Source: Azolla pinnata (Eukaryota; Streptophyta; Polypodiopsida; Salviniales; Salviniaceae). Taken from it: 64,000 bases of DNA. Shown in pieces: positions 50,654 through 64,000 of the stretch (position 1 is its first letter; the number at the start of each line of letters is the position of its first letter). The translations under genes and the position numbers were made by a program. Below the pieces are notes generated by a model, which worked only from the letters and a program-made list of their open reading frames with translations, was not told where the DNA came from and did no database searches. The DNA lies in assembly GCA_037176905.1 (NCBI GenBank), contig JBBBWG010031308.1:48989-112988 (forward strand), in the 5' to 3' direction.

Positions 50654-53600
50654 CTACATAGGGCTGTAAAGAGGTGTGATAAGCTGCACTGTTATCATAT
50701 TCAAGGAAAACGCAGGGATGTCGACGTCCATGTTAATCCCAGCGTTATGCAGCGTTTCCACCTTAGGAAAAATCTGGAAGAAACAAAAAGGAAAGCCATG
50801 AAAATGCTTGTGATGTGTTGTACATAGATTGCTGACATCGAAACGTTATATGCACCTTCTGCTTTTGATTGAAGTTGTTCTCGTCCATGACATTTTGCGA
50901 GATCAATCTTGTGATGGCAGCCGGCTGATTTATGTCTCCAGGAAGCAAACCATTCATCACAAGATGGATAGTGTTCTTCGATTCCCCAAAATTCAATACC
51001 TGAATATATGTCCCACAAAAATGATGGATATGGTAAGACATAAGAACCACCAATGCGTTGACGATGAGATAATAAAGATTGTCAGACAAAAATGCTTTTA
51101 AGAATGTTCGAATCGAATACCTTAATGTCAACATATTCTAAACCACCGCCACCACCGCCATCATCATCTATGTCATATCTTCTGATAACTGAAGCCGTAA
51201 CCGCATTCGGCACACTTCCATCCCCTGTTATCACACATGGGAGTAAAGTTGCCCCATTCGAATGGCTAAAGAACGTTTGAATCCAGTAGCTTGGGGTGCC
51301 ATAGCTTTGCCAGGAATCGAACACAATGGCATCAGGATTCCATCTGTGATGAAAAAGCAAACGTGCATTTCAATGAACATAAAATTTTCTATAGCATTGC
51401 AGACGATATGCAGATGCATATGTCGGTCGTTATGCAAAGCATCGATCTACCTTCGGTCATCGTTGTTGACGAAAAGCGGCGCGTAGCTCACCATCTCTAC
51501 AACATCACTGATAAAATAGAACAAAGCATCATCAAACTGAATGAAGAGCACTCATGCAACAATAGCAGATGAGAATGTTCCAGGATTTCCAGTACACATT
51601 TATCTGATGCCAAGTCATGCACTACGGGACTACTGATGGACATTCAAGCGAATGTCGATAGATAAGAACGAATCATCCTATCAAATGATGGCCAAGCTGT
51701 TTAGCAAATAATTACATTTCCAGAACACTGTTGATAGAGATCTAAAAATCACCTGTTCTTTTCGATGCCAATCAGGAAGTTTGCTTCGGCCAGAGCAGCA
51801 TATAGGCTTCCTTTCCCAGCATCTTGACCGGTTACTGCATATTCACTCACAAATACCTGAAAATACGATCTAATATGAGAAAGGAAGCAATGAGGCCAAA
51901 GCTTCTACGGGATGAAAGAAGAGATTATGTTGTCCCAGCTTTGAAAATAACAAATTCAAACAACTATATAACCAAGTACAAGTTACCAAAGATACTGAGG
52001 AGCTAAGCAATTAATTCTGCCCAAAAAGATCCCCAATGATGCAAGAGAAACACCTCCGGTGTGAAGGGATAATGGCTTTTATTGATGATGACACGTATTG
52101 GTGGGTCTTATGTCCACAACAAATTGCCTAGTCTCTGATCGATTGTTTGCTTGGTAGACCCAATTTATGTTTTTTCCACTTTGATTGGCTTGTTTTGCTG
52201 AATGAGAAGAAATGATGCATCTAAAGAAATTTCATTGGATGTTGTTATGTGACTGTGGTAATGGCCAACAACTCTCTCTTCAGTTCTACCAAGAACAATC
52301 CAAAAAATTTCTTCGTCTTTGAGCTCCATTCCTTTCTTACTGAACCGAAACCTTATTGTAAGCAGCAGTGATGCTACAGGCATCAATTCTTTGCATTGAG
52401 ATTAAATTTTCCCAAAATCTGTCAAGTTATGAGTGCTACAAAGGTTCATTCCTCAAGTGTCTGCTTCATCAAGAACTGTAAAGTTACTCAATGTGCATCA
52501 ACCCACCACATTTCAGATCGTGGTCATTGGAACTGGGCTAAGTTACATTGTTTTGCTAGGGCACTGATGTCCATAACCATGACTGTTGTTTCTGGTACAT
52601 GTAGGATTGTGTGTATGCTCTTGCACTCGATTTTCAAAGAAAAAAATCTAATTCTGATTTCAATACCCAAGCCCAACTGATCACCACTCTAGGTTTACCA
52701 AAGCTTAACAGCAAATCTTTTTTCTACACACAATGATTATTAAACTTTTATCTGTCCTTGTCATCGCTGCAGAGATCAGACTTCAACAGTCACTTTTGCA
52801 TACAGCATTCATCATGCCCTTGAAACCACCCAGATCGCTCTGTGCACTTGGATGACCTCATCTTTATAAAGATTAAGATCACCAAGTGAGTGGGCACCTT
52901 CTTTTTTCTCTCCAATCATGCCAACCAGCCTCTTCCAATCCATCATATAGATCATAGATTTCCTATTGAATATCTACCCACTGCATTGAGAGAGACAGAG
53001 AGAGTACACGTAAAAAAAGAGAAACAATTACAATCATTGATGAATACCTTTGGGCCAATTCTGGATGTATTCACAAACTGATGCGCCATAGCAAACAGCT
53101 GGTTAGCAGATGCATACACCTGTGAACTCACAAAAAAACAGTTTAACATCTATAGAACGCTTACTATCATGGCATGAGAATTAGGAATCGAGACACGAGT
53201 ACCATACATGAAAATCGTACATATCGGCAGGATGGTCCAACGGCTTCGACGATCCATCACAGTTAGAAATGATTGAAATATCAGGATACATCAATTTGAT
53301 TCCTTCATAGAACTTCATATAATTTCCTGGCATTTAACCAAACCCAGTATGTTTTTATTCCAATCATGCTCGAATTCTCCAAATTCTCACATTTCTCCTC
53401 GAATAATAATTATCACTAACCCAAATAATATTGTTTTCCGCAATCTTCATTTCCTACGGCGACATAATTCAGAGAGAATGGCTCTGGATGTCCCATTGAT
53501 GAACGGATAGATCCCCATGATGAATTTGAAGCCCCCCTTGCAAATTCAATACCATTCAAAACATCCTACAAAAGATACACTTATATAGCATGACCATCCA

Positions 53601-56600
53601 TATACTTCCCTCCCATCTAGCCATTATCATCCATTTATAAAGAAGGAATGAATACCTCCACAAAAGGCTCAATCATTGTAGACTCCACTTCATCTGTATG
53701 ACTAATCCCTGAAAAGTGAAATGATTGCTAAGGAACCTCTAGATGGATATTGATACAGTATCCTAATGGTTTCCATGGTCATTTAGATTGTCAGCTTTCA
53801 ATCATAAAGATTCTTACCTTTAATCATATTTTTTACCTCTGCATGAACAAGTGCTTTAAAATCAATATAGAGTCATTGATTGTTTTAGTCCTTAAGTTGC
53901 TAACCATTATTGAAGACCCAAATAGGTTCTGCGTTCATGTCTTCAGCTAGCTGGCATACAAATCAATTGGGAGAATTTTGAAGAAATGGATTTAGGTCTG
54001 TGAAATGAGGAAATGACCTTAGAATCAGGTTTATAATCATACCTGCAAGAATTCAAAATAACCAAGCCCATCATCGGTCCAATAATCCCAGACATCACCA
54101 AAGTGACCTGGTCTCTCTTGCCATGGGCCAATCGTCTGGCGCCAATGAAAAGAATTCCTCAACCATTGACCTTCTACAAAACAACCCCCTGGCAAAACAG
54201 ATTGCATACATGAAAATAGATCATTTAGTCAATATGAATAATTGCAATGCAAAAAATAGACTCCTTCGTGAAGTCAATTATACCATTTCCTCCTCAAACA
54301 AGGTGATGGAATATCAAGACTACCAATAGGACTTGGGAGTGTTCTTGTCAGAAAGAACTCAAAGGCACAAGAAAAATTTGTTGAAAGACAAACAATCATA
54401 CAAGCTCGTCAACATCACAACTTTCTTTAGTTCTATTTCTGTTCGCATGCTACAGGATAATCATGAGTGATATGGGAGGTCCATTCCATGCAAAACAAGT
54501 TACGATAGATTGGGCTAGCATTTTGTCAAGTGCAGAGACCCTGAAAAACTGTAATAAGCTTCATAACCTTGAGTGCTTCCTTTGTGTTCAAAGCTCTCTT
54601 CATCCTACATTGATCCATTTTGAAGGTCTATATGTATCGTCAGTTGAGAATCACAAGTGTGTAGATAACTTGATTCATTTGTCATTTTTTATATGCTCAT
54701 GTTGGAAGGAAATAAATATATTGTCTTGACTCACATATCAGGAAAGATCTGACATAACTATATAAGAACATTCCATGGATATAAAGTAAAGGTCGAATTG
54801 AGTCCATATGATCTTTCTAAAGTATGTTTAGGGATGTCTAGCAATATGGGAATTAATAAAAAAAAATGTTGATAATTTTCAAGCAACACATCATAGATAA
54901 GGAAATCCCCATTCATGTGTTGGACAAACTGTTTCTTATTTGTAGCAGAAGCTCTATTCAAGTCTCAGGCCGAAACAGACAAAATTGCTGGACATTACTT
55001 GAATGCCACAGCAGTTAGATGCGGCAAACTATCTACATATTGATCATTGATGTGAGACCTGTAAAAAGGAAGAAGTAAAGGAACCTGGAAACCGGATAAA
55101 CTTCGGTTTTAGATTCTCCAGCATTGCGGCAAGATCTTTCCTGAAGCCGTGCCCCTAGAATCCATAACCAGACTTTGAGCATGAAACAAAAAACGCATTT
55201 TGTCTCTCTGGACATGAACCTTTCAACTAACCTTGTATGTGTCAGAAGGCATGACAGAAACTTGATCAATCCAAAAGACACCCTTTTGTGTTGATGTCAC
55301 CGACAATCTTCCATAGTGATCAGTATCGGCCGGAATCAAGTGAATTTCTTGTCTCGTCCAGACATTACTGGAATTTAGGGATCCCAACCTGAAACGATTG
55401 CATCCTCTTAGTAGCACATCCACTAAAAAAAAAAATCAAACATAGTCATCAAATGTAAAAATTTGTGATGTAAACTTCATCACAATCACAAATTTTATCA
55501 TCAGCAAATACCTGATATGTCTTTGGGCTAATATCCTTTTTCCATCAGAGGAGGTGAAAGAAATGCAGACATTCATCTCCTCAGTGCTTCGTGCCCAGAA
55601 TACTACTTTGTAATCAGAGCCCAATACAATATTCTGCCAAATAAAATACCACAAAATCCTAATTGAATTTTAGAGAAAATTTTACGTGCATTGCTTTCAC
55701 ATGAATGGATCTCATGCCACAAAATACAATGTTAATCAATCAAATAAAACATGAGTTTACAAGCTTTTCTTAGGTCCTCAATGCACCACTCACATCAGCA
55801 TTTATGATTAACGGTAGAAATGTACAGATATATGCATACATACCATTCCCCAATATCCAGGGTTATATACCCCAACTCCATTTTCAGGGCCTGTATCGTG
55901 TAGTATTTCTACACGAAGAGCAATTGGGTTCTGCTTGAATATTGAAGAACTTTCAGTTTCAAGACGAACCAATTTCTCATCTCCGATTGCAGTCCATGGA
56001 ACAATATTCGAAGGAGTACTCTGCCCACCAGCTTCAAAACCTAACCCACATATATATACATACATATGATTTTACAAACATGGATAAAATGCGTAAAACA
56101 CATATGCACGTGGAGGATTCGAAGGAGTATTCTGGCCACCAGATTTACAACCTAATCCACGTACAAATACATACGTATGATTTCATAAACATGCATAAAA
56201 TGCATACAAAACATATGTCTATAAATTACAAAATCCATATAGACAGACATCAAAACAGAACCAGACATGATAAAATAAAATACAAACACATACATTTACA
56301 ATGCAGCACAACAAAAGACACACAAATACACATACACCTATGCCTGGGCCCACTCACAACCATAGACATGTGCATACATACATAAATCTTAATCGCCTAT
56401 TCAGAAGTATACAAATTTACAGTGCCTTGCTGAAGGACTTTATAGTTACATATGGCAAACCTCTGTTGGCAACAAGTTCAGCCCATAATCCGCCAGCACC
56501 AGCATGATTAATCTCCTGTAGGTTTCAGCATAAACCCATTTCATTCTAGGCTGGTTTTTCTTCTTTTAACCATGGATTGGAAAAATAATAATACATTTAA

Positions 56601-57058
56601 AGAAAAGGCAGTAGTTTGAATGAAAGGGAATAGTTTTAGGAAAGACCTGATAAATTAGGATTTCAAAAAGTTTGTAGAAAAATTATGTGATAATAAAATA
56701 AATAATCAAAGACAAGAAGAAAATTATAGACACCAAAATTAAAAATCAAGGAAATCGCTTACAAATGGCTAGAAAAGAATAAAAAAGAGATATTTTACAG
56801 CTTGCGAGATGGTTAATGCTAGGATGCTTTACTTTGGGTAAAAAAGGAGATTTTGAAATAGATGAAATGATAGGAAACTCCACTCACCTCGAAGAAAATT
56901 CCGAATAGATTGGAAGGGATGAGATGGCCTTGCTCTGCTACATCAAAGGTGAGATTGTATTGAGCACATGATGAAGGCTTGTGAAACAAAACCAAGAAGA
57001 TGAAAGAAACGAGCAGTAACATTGCATTGTCAGTCTTTGGAATCATAGGTTCAGCCAT
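50654..57058 (-). CDS. Alpha-L-arabinofuranosidase, GH51, seventeen exons
   Basis: A secreted enzyme releasing L-arabinose from arabinoxylan, arabinan or arabinogalactan in the wall; closest in type to plant ASD1/ARAF1. Exons (minus strand): 56888-57058, 56461-56515, 55844-56040, 55512-55633, 55232-55388, 55085-55154, 54043-54188, 53905-53950, 53656-53708, 53421-53565, 53208-53326, 53048-53119, 51753-51856, 51451-51507, 51121-51343, 50856-50999, 50654-50773; 666 aa. A signal peptide ends near SSCAQ. A carbohydrate-binding-like region follows (about 80-240), then the catalytic barrel: [22 protein letters not shown], acid/base E379 in VAVGNEDCG and nucleophile E456 in FVSEYAVTG. The C-terminal beta domain ends the protein. 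Every junction keeps phase. One donor (exon 2, GTTTGC) is atypical at later positions. The start was taken at the ATG before the leader; the longer upstream frame is repeat-derived. Confidence 0.95.
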
Positions 57059-59157
57059 GTTTATTCGGGGAGAAAAAAAGACTGCTGGATTAAAAGATGG
57101 GTTGGAATCAAAGAGAAAAGGAATGGAACCACACACCCACACCCACACACACATATATATACATATCAAGGCATGTGCCTCTCGCACCTTCATCCAAGCT
57201 GGAGATGGGTAGGCAAGAAAACCCAGGGAAAAGAACATACCGAACTCATGACTGCAGATATCATGACCGAATCATGAACTTCAGAGTGAACTTCAAGCTT
57301 AAGAAATTATGATGCCAGGTGACTAGATGTACGTACATGTACATGTGTGCATGTACCCAAATTGACACTGCTTCCTGAAGCAAACAAGTCTTGGGCTCAA
57401 ATCCTCCATGACCACGGGGGAGATAGTTACAAGGATCGAACTGTTGAGGGATTCAAATCTCAGCCTCGAGCGCTTCGCGCTCCAATGTGTTCGAATGTCG
57501 TCCGAAAGAAGATCCACGATGTCGGGGACAAGATTTGGTGCTGCATTGCACTGTTCCAATCTGACCAACAAAGATGTATGTTCCTCTTCTTCGTCCGATA
57601 ATCGGCTCCGCATTCGGAAGTTCGATACCAACAACAACTTCGTGGTTTAGAAAGCTGCAACGAATGCCTTCCTTGCCCACGTTCGAAGCACCCAAAAGTA
57701 CCCCGCGACTTCTCTAGCTAAGATTTGGAAGAGAATGGACTTGTTAGAGTCAATGTACTACTCAACCGTTCGGGCCTTGAAACTCTGGTCCCTATCCTAT
57801 GAGAACGCGACTTGTGCTTTTCTATTTCGAGAGCGATGAAAGCAAACTTTTAGTTGTTGTCAGTGAAGTTACAAAGTAGTTCGTAACTACCACGAAAACA
57901 GGAGGCAGAGCCGTAGTAGTACGACTTGGATCTGTAACGGCATATACTATTACAGACTGCGCGATAATAATTGTTACGGAGGAAAAGCCATATCGACACC
58001 TTTGTAACTAAACGCCGATTCGTAAGAGACTCGAAGGGACATGATTCTTGTATATAAAGCTATAGCGGTTACTTGTACATAGGTCAGGAATTATACAGTC
58101 AAGAGTAATATAACTTTCTTTGCAGTAATCGTGTTTTGCGACTACTTATCATTTTGCCTTCTGTACGGACTAGTACGGATTACTAGTTCGACCTTAGTAA
58201 CGTACTTCTGGGTTTCTTGTACGACTAATTCTGTATTCGACCCATCTTTAGATAACCTTGGTTCTTCGTACTGAAGGGATAACACTGGCCAATCAGGTTA
58301 GTTTGATTTCAAGATTAATTTTCACTCTCCTAAATGGCAGTCTGTGCCTCCTAGGTGGTTGTTTGGTCCGTCAAGATAGCAAGATAGTTTGATTTCAGCA
58401 TAGAAGTGTGATTGCTTTGGGATGTTGATGGTGAGACATTTCCGTCTCTATTTTGCTGTAATATCTGTACATTCATTCATAACTAATGACAAGAATTCAT
58501 TTGAAAAAACCAAAAACACTTTTAGCCGATCAGTTGAATCGACCACACACGAATCTGGTCAGCTGGTAATTGTCAGTAACTTACACAGAGCTAATCAAAG
58601 TCCTCAGTGACAATATTTTTATGAATCTTTGTGAACGGCTCTCGGATGAAAAAGTTCCAGCATGTCCTTCAGTGGACTCGACGTTTGTCACATACAGTGG
58701 GCATTTTCAGCAGTGACCTGCGTTGATACTCTGCCAAGGTGAACAACGCTCTTGTTAATCGATCAGTTTGCTATATATAGGTGGAACTTCGCCAAACGAT
58801 CGAGATGTCATAAACTCGCCGCCGAGCAAAACTCATGCATCTCAAAGTCCCCTGACATGCATGCGACGATCTTCTGTAACCTTTGGGCAGTTCAAGCTAG
58901 ATCTGGTTAATCGACAGTTTTGCGAGCTTCAGGCAGCATCCCAGTGCGAGGTGTCTGGTGCTTGAGCATATGCCCATCACAGGAGAAGCAAACCAACCAT
59001 AAAAAGCGAGAGGCCAACAAATTGCGTAAACTATGGGGTCAAGAAACAATGCAAGTCACTGCTGACGCTGTAGTTCGACAACTGGCTCCGACAAAATTAG
59101 AGGTTGTATTTATGTAATGGTTCTTGGATCGGTGGATATATTTAAAGGGGACCTAGT

Positions 59158-59188
<31 letters not shown>

Positions 59189-62100
59189 TGACCAACTCGG
59201 ACGACGACAGACACATTGGCGCAATAATGTAAAGCTGTGGGAATCTTTGTTGAGGACACCGTAAGTGCTTCTCTTATAATACTGCGACAGATGCAGACAA
59301 CGACAACATGCATGGGGAACCATCCTAAAACTGTGAGTCTTGCGGAGCTCGACGCGCGAAGAAGATTGTCGCGTCAGGATGAGGCGACGGCGACGAGCTC
59401 GAATCGATTGCAGATTCTCGTTCCGATTGCATGCAGACGCATCATCGGTTGCTCTGTTTCGCCTGTTTCTGTCGATTGGGGCCATCGATCATTATCGTCA
59501 GAGGATGAGCATGTATGCATCTGTAATGCCTACTGTTCTCAAAGGTCATGAGTTCGAACCTCTGTTTTTTTTTGTTTTACTCTTTGTGGGGTAATAGCTA
59601 ATCATCCCACAAGGATTACATTATATACACCGACAGACAAATATCTGTTTCTCAATTAAGGACCAAATATCTGTTTCTCAATTAAGGACCAAGCAAGATG
59701 GAGGGAAGGAGGTTTAAGGTTTTATACATGGCTTAGTCCCCAGAACGATCTGGAACCGTGGTTCAGAGACGGCTTGAACCCTGCGCAGTTTCGTCGACGA
59801 TCCCAAACGGCAACGTTGGTTGGGCGATGCGAACACGACGAATCGTCGATCCCACGATCACGTCATCGTTCGCATCGTTGCCCATTTGGATTATTATTAT
59901 TGCCCGATACTGGCATATGCAATCGCAACAGCTCTCCAAACTTTGGGAGGGGGCCCCTTTGACACTATTCAATGAAGGCATTCTACCCTTTTTACTATTG
60001 AAATGTCGTCGTCGAACTCCAACCAACCAAACCAAACCAAACCAACCGATCGATCGATCGATCAATCCGCGATTAGAATAAGAAAGAATCGAGCGATGCA
60101 ATTATTCAACACGATCCGATTCATCAAGACTTTTTTACTCGATTCGGCGCGACTTCTGTCAGATGCCAGTGACTTTTCTTCTTCTTCTTCTTCTTCTTCT
60201 TCTTCTTCTTTTCCCTCCCTTCCTTCCTTTTTCTACTGTTTGGATAAAATTCTGTTGATGGTAATGTTCTACCCAAAGGCTACAATTTTTACACCCCAAA
60301 AAAGCCAACACTTGGAAGTGACTAAGAAAGAAAGAAAGATATGTTAATGTCCTCGACTTGAACCTGGGACCTCCACCTCTGCATCGGCGCAAAGCAGAGG
60401 AATGAACGGATCGATGAATGAATGGGCGAATGGATTGACTATATTTATGCTCATGAAACGATACGGTTCTCGCCCACAGTAAAAAAAAAAAAAAAGGAAG
60501 GGAAAAAGGAAACGCGAAGAGAAGCTTTTTTTCTGGGGATGTGAATCGAGCAATCTGGAAGCTGCTGGTTGTTGCGGGGAATGCACGTGGGGTCGGCTGG
60601 ACGTGGCCACAGTGCCTCGAAATAACGTTTTCTCCAGAAGGGATCGTGTCTAGAAGAAGCTGAAGCAGAAGCAGAAGCAGAAGCAGAAGAAGGAAAGCCT
60701 TAGAGATCGACCGACTTTCTGCTCAACTGTAGCTGCGCGGATGATGATTGCGCATTCTGAAGAAACGCAGAGCAGAGCCGATTCGACCAACAGAGCCTCG
60801 AGCTGCAACCCTCGTGTTCCCGATCGATGCATATATGGATGCATATGCATGTCGGTGAGGATACGGACGGGGATCGATAGAGAGGCAGAGAGAAAGAGCA
60901 AACTGGAACAGACAAGAGCAGCATTTCTTGTTCTTTTCTGCGTCGGTTGCGCCAGGGATGCATGGCATGGCATGGCATGGCATCTGCCGGTATTTATTAT
61001 GTATTTATGTATGTATGTCCGAATGCATAGATGTCGGCTCGAGCTTCGATTCAAGAGTCTGAACTCTGAAATCCGATATCATACTTATACAGATAGGTAG
61101 CGTTCCAAGTGTTTCTGCAGCCCGATTGAACTGATCTTTGAGCTCCGATTCTCTTGTGCCTGAATGCGCGAATCCGCATCGATTCGGGTCTCGTCGAGGT
61201 CCTGAGTTCGAGCCCCCGCGATCGTACTAGAGATCCGAAGCGCCGAAGAATTGAACTGTTGGATGTTTTTTCTTTCTTTTCTTTATTTTTTTCCCCCCCT
61301 TCCAAATGATTTGTGCCTTGTGTGCCTTAAAACAAGTGTGTTCATCCAACTTGCAGGGATCACTTCTAAAGTTTTGCTTTATTACATAAATGCCCCCCCT
61401 TTTCTTTTGCCCTTTCCCTTCCTTCTAAGCCTTTCAATTGATTGAAAAAGTGAAACAACACAAAAAACAGAGGAAGAAGAAAAAACCAAAAACAGAGGAA
61501 GAAACAAAAAACCAAAAACAGAGGAAGAATAGGAGGAAAAAAAAGGAAAATAGATGATCCACAAAATGTGTGTGTGTTGATGATACATATATATATATAT
61601 ATATACTCCTAATTTTTTTGGATAAGGCAAACAATCAGATAAAACAAAATAGGCAACACAAAAACAAATTAATATATGTTTATATATGTGTATACACAAG
61701 ATCCAGAATTGTTTTTTTCTTAATACTAAATATGAAAATAAATTCTCAAAGCAAGATGTGTTTTCCTGCAACCCTAATAATGAATTCTAGGGTGCTTGAA
61801 ACCCTTGAAGGCCTGCAAACCCTAAGACAAGCAAATAAAGAAAAAAGCATAAACAATTACCTAACCCTACCAAAGAGATGGCCTATATGTATGTATATAT
61901 ATATAGCTGGGAAACCCTAACAATGGAAACCCAAATCTCAACAAATCCAACAGAAGATCTGTCCCTCAGAAGTTTCCATGGCTTGCTTTTTCTCTCTTCC
62001 TGGAATCCTTTTGGCTTTTCTTTTTCTCCCCTTTCTAGAATTGAATTAAAAGAAACCAAAAAGAAGAAGAGGAAGAAGCAACCCCACACACATTCTAAAA

Positions 62101-62339
62101 CAGCTGTCTCTGCGCTAGGTAAATGAGCAGAACAGTAAAAGCAAGCAAAGAAATGAGTATTATTCAATGGGTGTGAATAAACTGTGTCCCACAATAATGG
62201 AAAATTTCAAAAGGAGCTCTACTTTCAATTCTCGATAGTGGATGAATAAAACAATTAGTAGACTAAGTTGCTGAAACAGGAGGGTAAAATAGAAATAGTA
62301 AATGAGAGATCTAAAATAAGCCAAGTAATTTAATTGCTA

Positions 62340-62590
62340 GAAATATACTGGAAGAAAACGAATATACAAAATAAAGGAAATTCCAGATGAAACAAACAGA
62401 GGATTGAAAAAGAAGGAGAAGAAATCCAGGATATGGAAAATATGGATAAAAAAGAATGATGTATTGGAAAAGAGGAATATACAAAAATAAAGGAAGATCC
62501 AGATAGAATATATTTGCTAGCTAGAAACAGATGAATAAAGAAAGGAGAAAGAATGCAGGATTATGGAAAACATGGATTAAGAGAATTTTG
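62340..62590. repeat. ~114-bp tandem duplication
   Basis: Two copies share GAATATACAAAA or CGAATATACAAAATAAAGG, then AAGGAA.TTCCAGAT-type sequence, then GGAT(T)ATGGAAAA(T/C)ATGGAT. The offset is about 114 bases. Non-coding and purine-rich. Confidence 0.75.
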
Positions 62591-63892
62591 CAGTGCGAAT
62601 TCCCTATTTTGCCTTGACTTGTTTTTGTGGTTTTGTTAGCTCTGTGTTCTAGTTCTATTTTGGTTTTTCTTCTGTTTTATTTCGTAAAAGAGAAAGGAAG
62701 AAGCCTGAAAAAGAAAACAAAAGGAGAACGGGAAACTACGCACGGTGAAGAAGCAATTTGGAGAAACATTTAATTCGAGAATTCGGAAGCATTGTTTTTC
62801 GGTGGCTGTTATTGATAAATATGCGGTTTTTTGTGGTGCTTCTTGTTTTTTTTTTCACTCTGGTTTTTTCATTTTCTCGCTGTCTGCTGATCTTCTTTTG
62901 TGTTTTTTTTTTGCTGTTTACATTTTTTGGTGTTCTCATTCATCAACAGAAATCTCAGAAATCTCTCCTTTTTTCTTTTTTCTTGCATGCTCTTCAACAT
63001 TAAGTTTCTTCTTTAATGGAAGCCATTCATTTCTCTGAATCCATATGTACCAATGTGGGGTAGATGGATATATATTTGTTTAATTTTCTTCAAGCAAGAA
63101 AGAAGAATTTAACAGCAGCAATTCTCTGTATGTATTTTTTTCTCTGTGTGCAAAATGGTATATAAATGTCTTTCATCCTGTAACAGAAAAACAGGGGAAA
63201 AATATAAAGAAAGAAAGAAAGGAAGCAGAAGAAGAAGAAGAAGAAGAAGATAGAAGCAAGAAGGCCCAAAACTGTGATTGATCATCAGCACCGCATCTCT
63301 TTCTGCATCTAAAATCCATCTCTTTCTGCAGACAAATCAAAACTGTTTTTTGGAATGTAAAATTGGAGCATTGTGTGAAGACAAGGTTCTCACTGTTCCA
63401 AATTCTGAACTCCATTTGATGCAAATCTAGCTCAGCTTAGCTTCCCAAGCTCCCAAGCTAAAAGCTCCATAGCTCAGCTCAGCACACCTGTTTGTTCTCC
63501 CTTCCCCCCCTGATTCTTACAATTTGGTGATGAGCAGCATGAATGCATGAAGCTGGAGCTCCCCCATCCTTGATCTTCTGGTGCACAGCTTCTTCTTCAG
63601 CAACATCTCAGAGATTCTGCAGAGCTTGAGCAAGATTTCTCGCCAGATCCCAAGACCTCAGATTCTCTGACAGATTCTTGATCTTCATAGCGCACACAAG
63701 CACTCCTTTTTTATTTTTGTTTCATTCCCCCTTGCATTGATCGGTGGTCCCCGAATTCAGCTCGGAAGACATACTGGGAGAGATAGATTCCAGCTCATTG
63801 GGGTGCTCCAGGGCATCAGCAGCTAGATGTTACTATGCATCGAGGATCGGAAGGGCTAGATTCTTGGAAAGATTCTGGGGAGATTCTCAGAG

Positions 63893-63975
63893 AGAGATCT
63901 GATCTGATCTGATCTGAATCTGAATCTGATCTGAATCTGAATCTGGTCTGATCTTGTCTGGTCTGATCTGCTCTC
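63893..63975. repeat. GATCT / GAATCT microsatellite
   Basis: A mixed run of GATCT and GAATCT units with later GGTCT variants, near the right end of the window. It lies in CT-rich sequence that could be the leader of a gene starting beyond 64000. Confidence 0.85.
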
Positions 63976-64000
63976 CTTTCTTTGTTCGAATCGATCGAAT

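Larger units (their letters stand above)
57059..64000. other. Right intergenic region, no gene recognised
   Basis: 57060-57350 is the GH51 upstream region, with a (CA)n tract near 57130-57160. 57380-58290 looks like decayed retroelement sequence (see findings). A (CA)n tract lies at 59158-59185, (CTT)n at 60178-60210, AAGCAG repeats at 60662-60690 and (GCATG)n at 60957-60982. A 114-bp tandem duplication lies near 62340-62590. 62590-64000 is CT-rich and ends in a (GATCT)/(GAATCT) microsatellite (63893-63975); this may be the promoter and leader of a gene beyond the window. Confidence 0.5.

Overview
This is a plant nuclear genomic window. It holds nine protein-coding genes, most with GT-AG introns, and every one belongs to a land-plant family: a xyloglucan endotransglucosylase, a dirigent-like protein, plastid-type fructosamine-3-kinase, an intronless PPR protein, a trichome-birefringence-like (TBL) acetyltransferase, a mitochondrial CoA carrier, VPS38/UVRAG, a shaggy/GSK3 kinase and a GH51 arabinofuranosidase. 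The intergenic DNA is AT-rich and unusually full of micro- and minisatellites. An intronless PPR of this style, a divergent XTH and a GC-rich intronless dirigent-like gene suggest a seed-free plant such as a fern or lycophyte. That placement is inference, not demonstrated.

Layout. 1-3550 is intergenic, with a MITE-like element. The XTH gene runs forward at 3551-6369. 6370-11429 is AT-rich DNA with a duplicated repeat block. Four genes then follow head-to-tail on the minus strand: dirigent-like (11430-12038), FN3K (14565-18493), PPR (19211-21157) and TBL (22619-25553). After a minisatellite-rich gap comes the CoA carrier (30077-32802, plus), convergent with VPS38 (35268-39167, minus). A 160-bp tandem array and two more MITE-like copies separate VPS38 from the GSK3 gene (44672-49293, plus). 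That gene is convergent with the GH51 gene (50654-57058, minus). From 57059 to the end I recognise no gene.

All multi-exon models were built by hand from splice sites, reading phase and family similarity. In each model the exon lengths sum to an intact frame. Four of the nine products act on the cell wall (XTH, dirigent-like, TBL, arabinofuranosidase). The others serve protein repair in plastids, organelle RNA, CoA transport, endosome/autophagy lipid kinase function and brassinosteroid-type signalling. I see no operon-like logic and no clearly new biological system. The most unusual material is repeat structure: a small TIR element family, LTR-type primer-binding sequence inside an intron, a PPR leader built from repeated start-codon units, and a possible NPH3-domain remnant.
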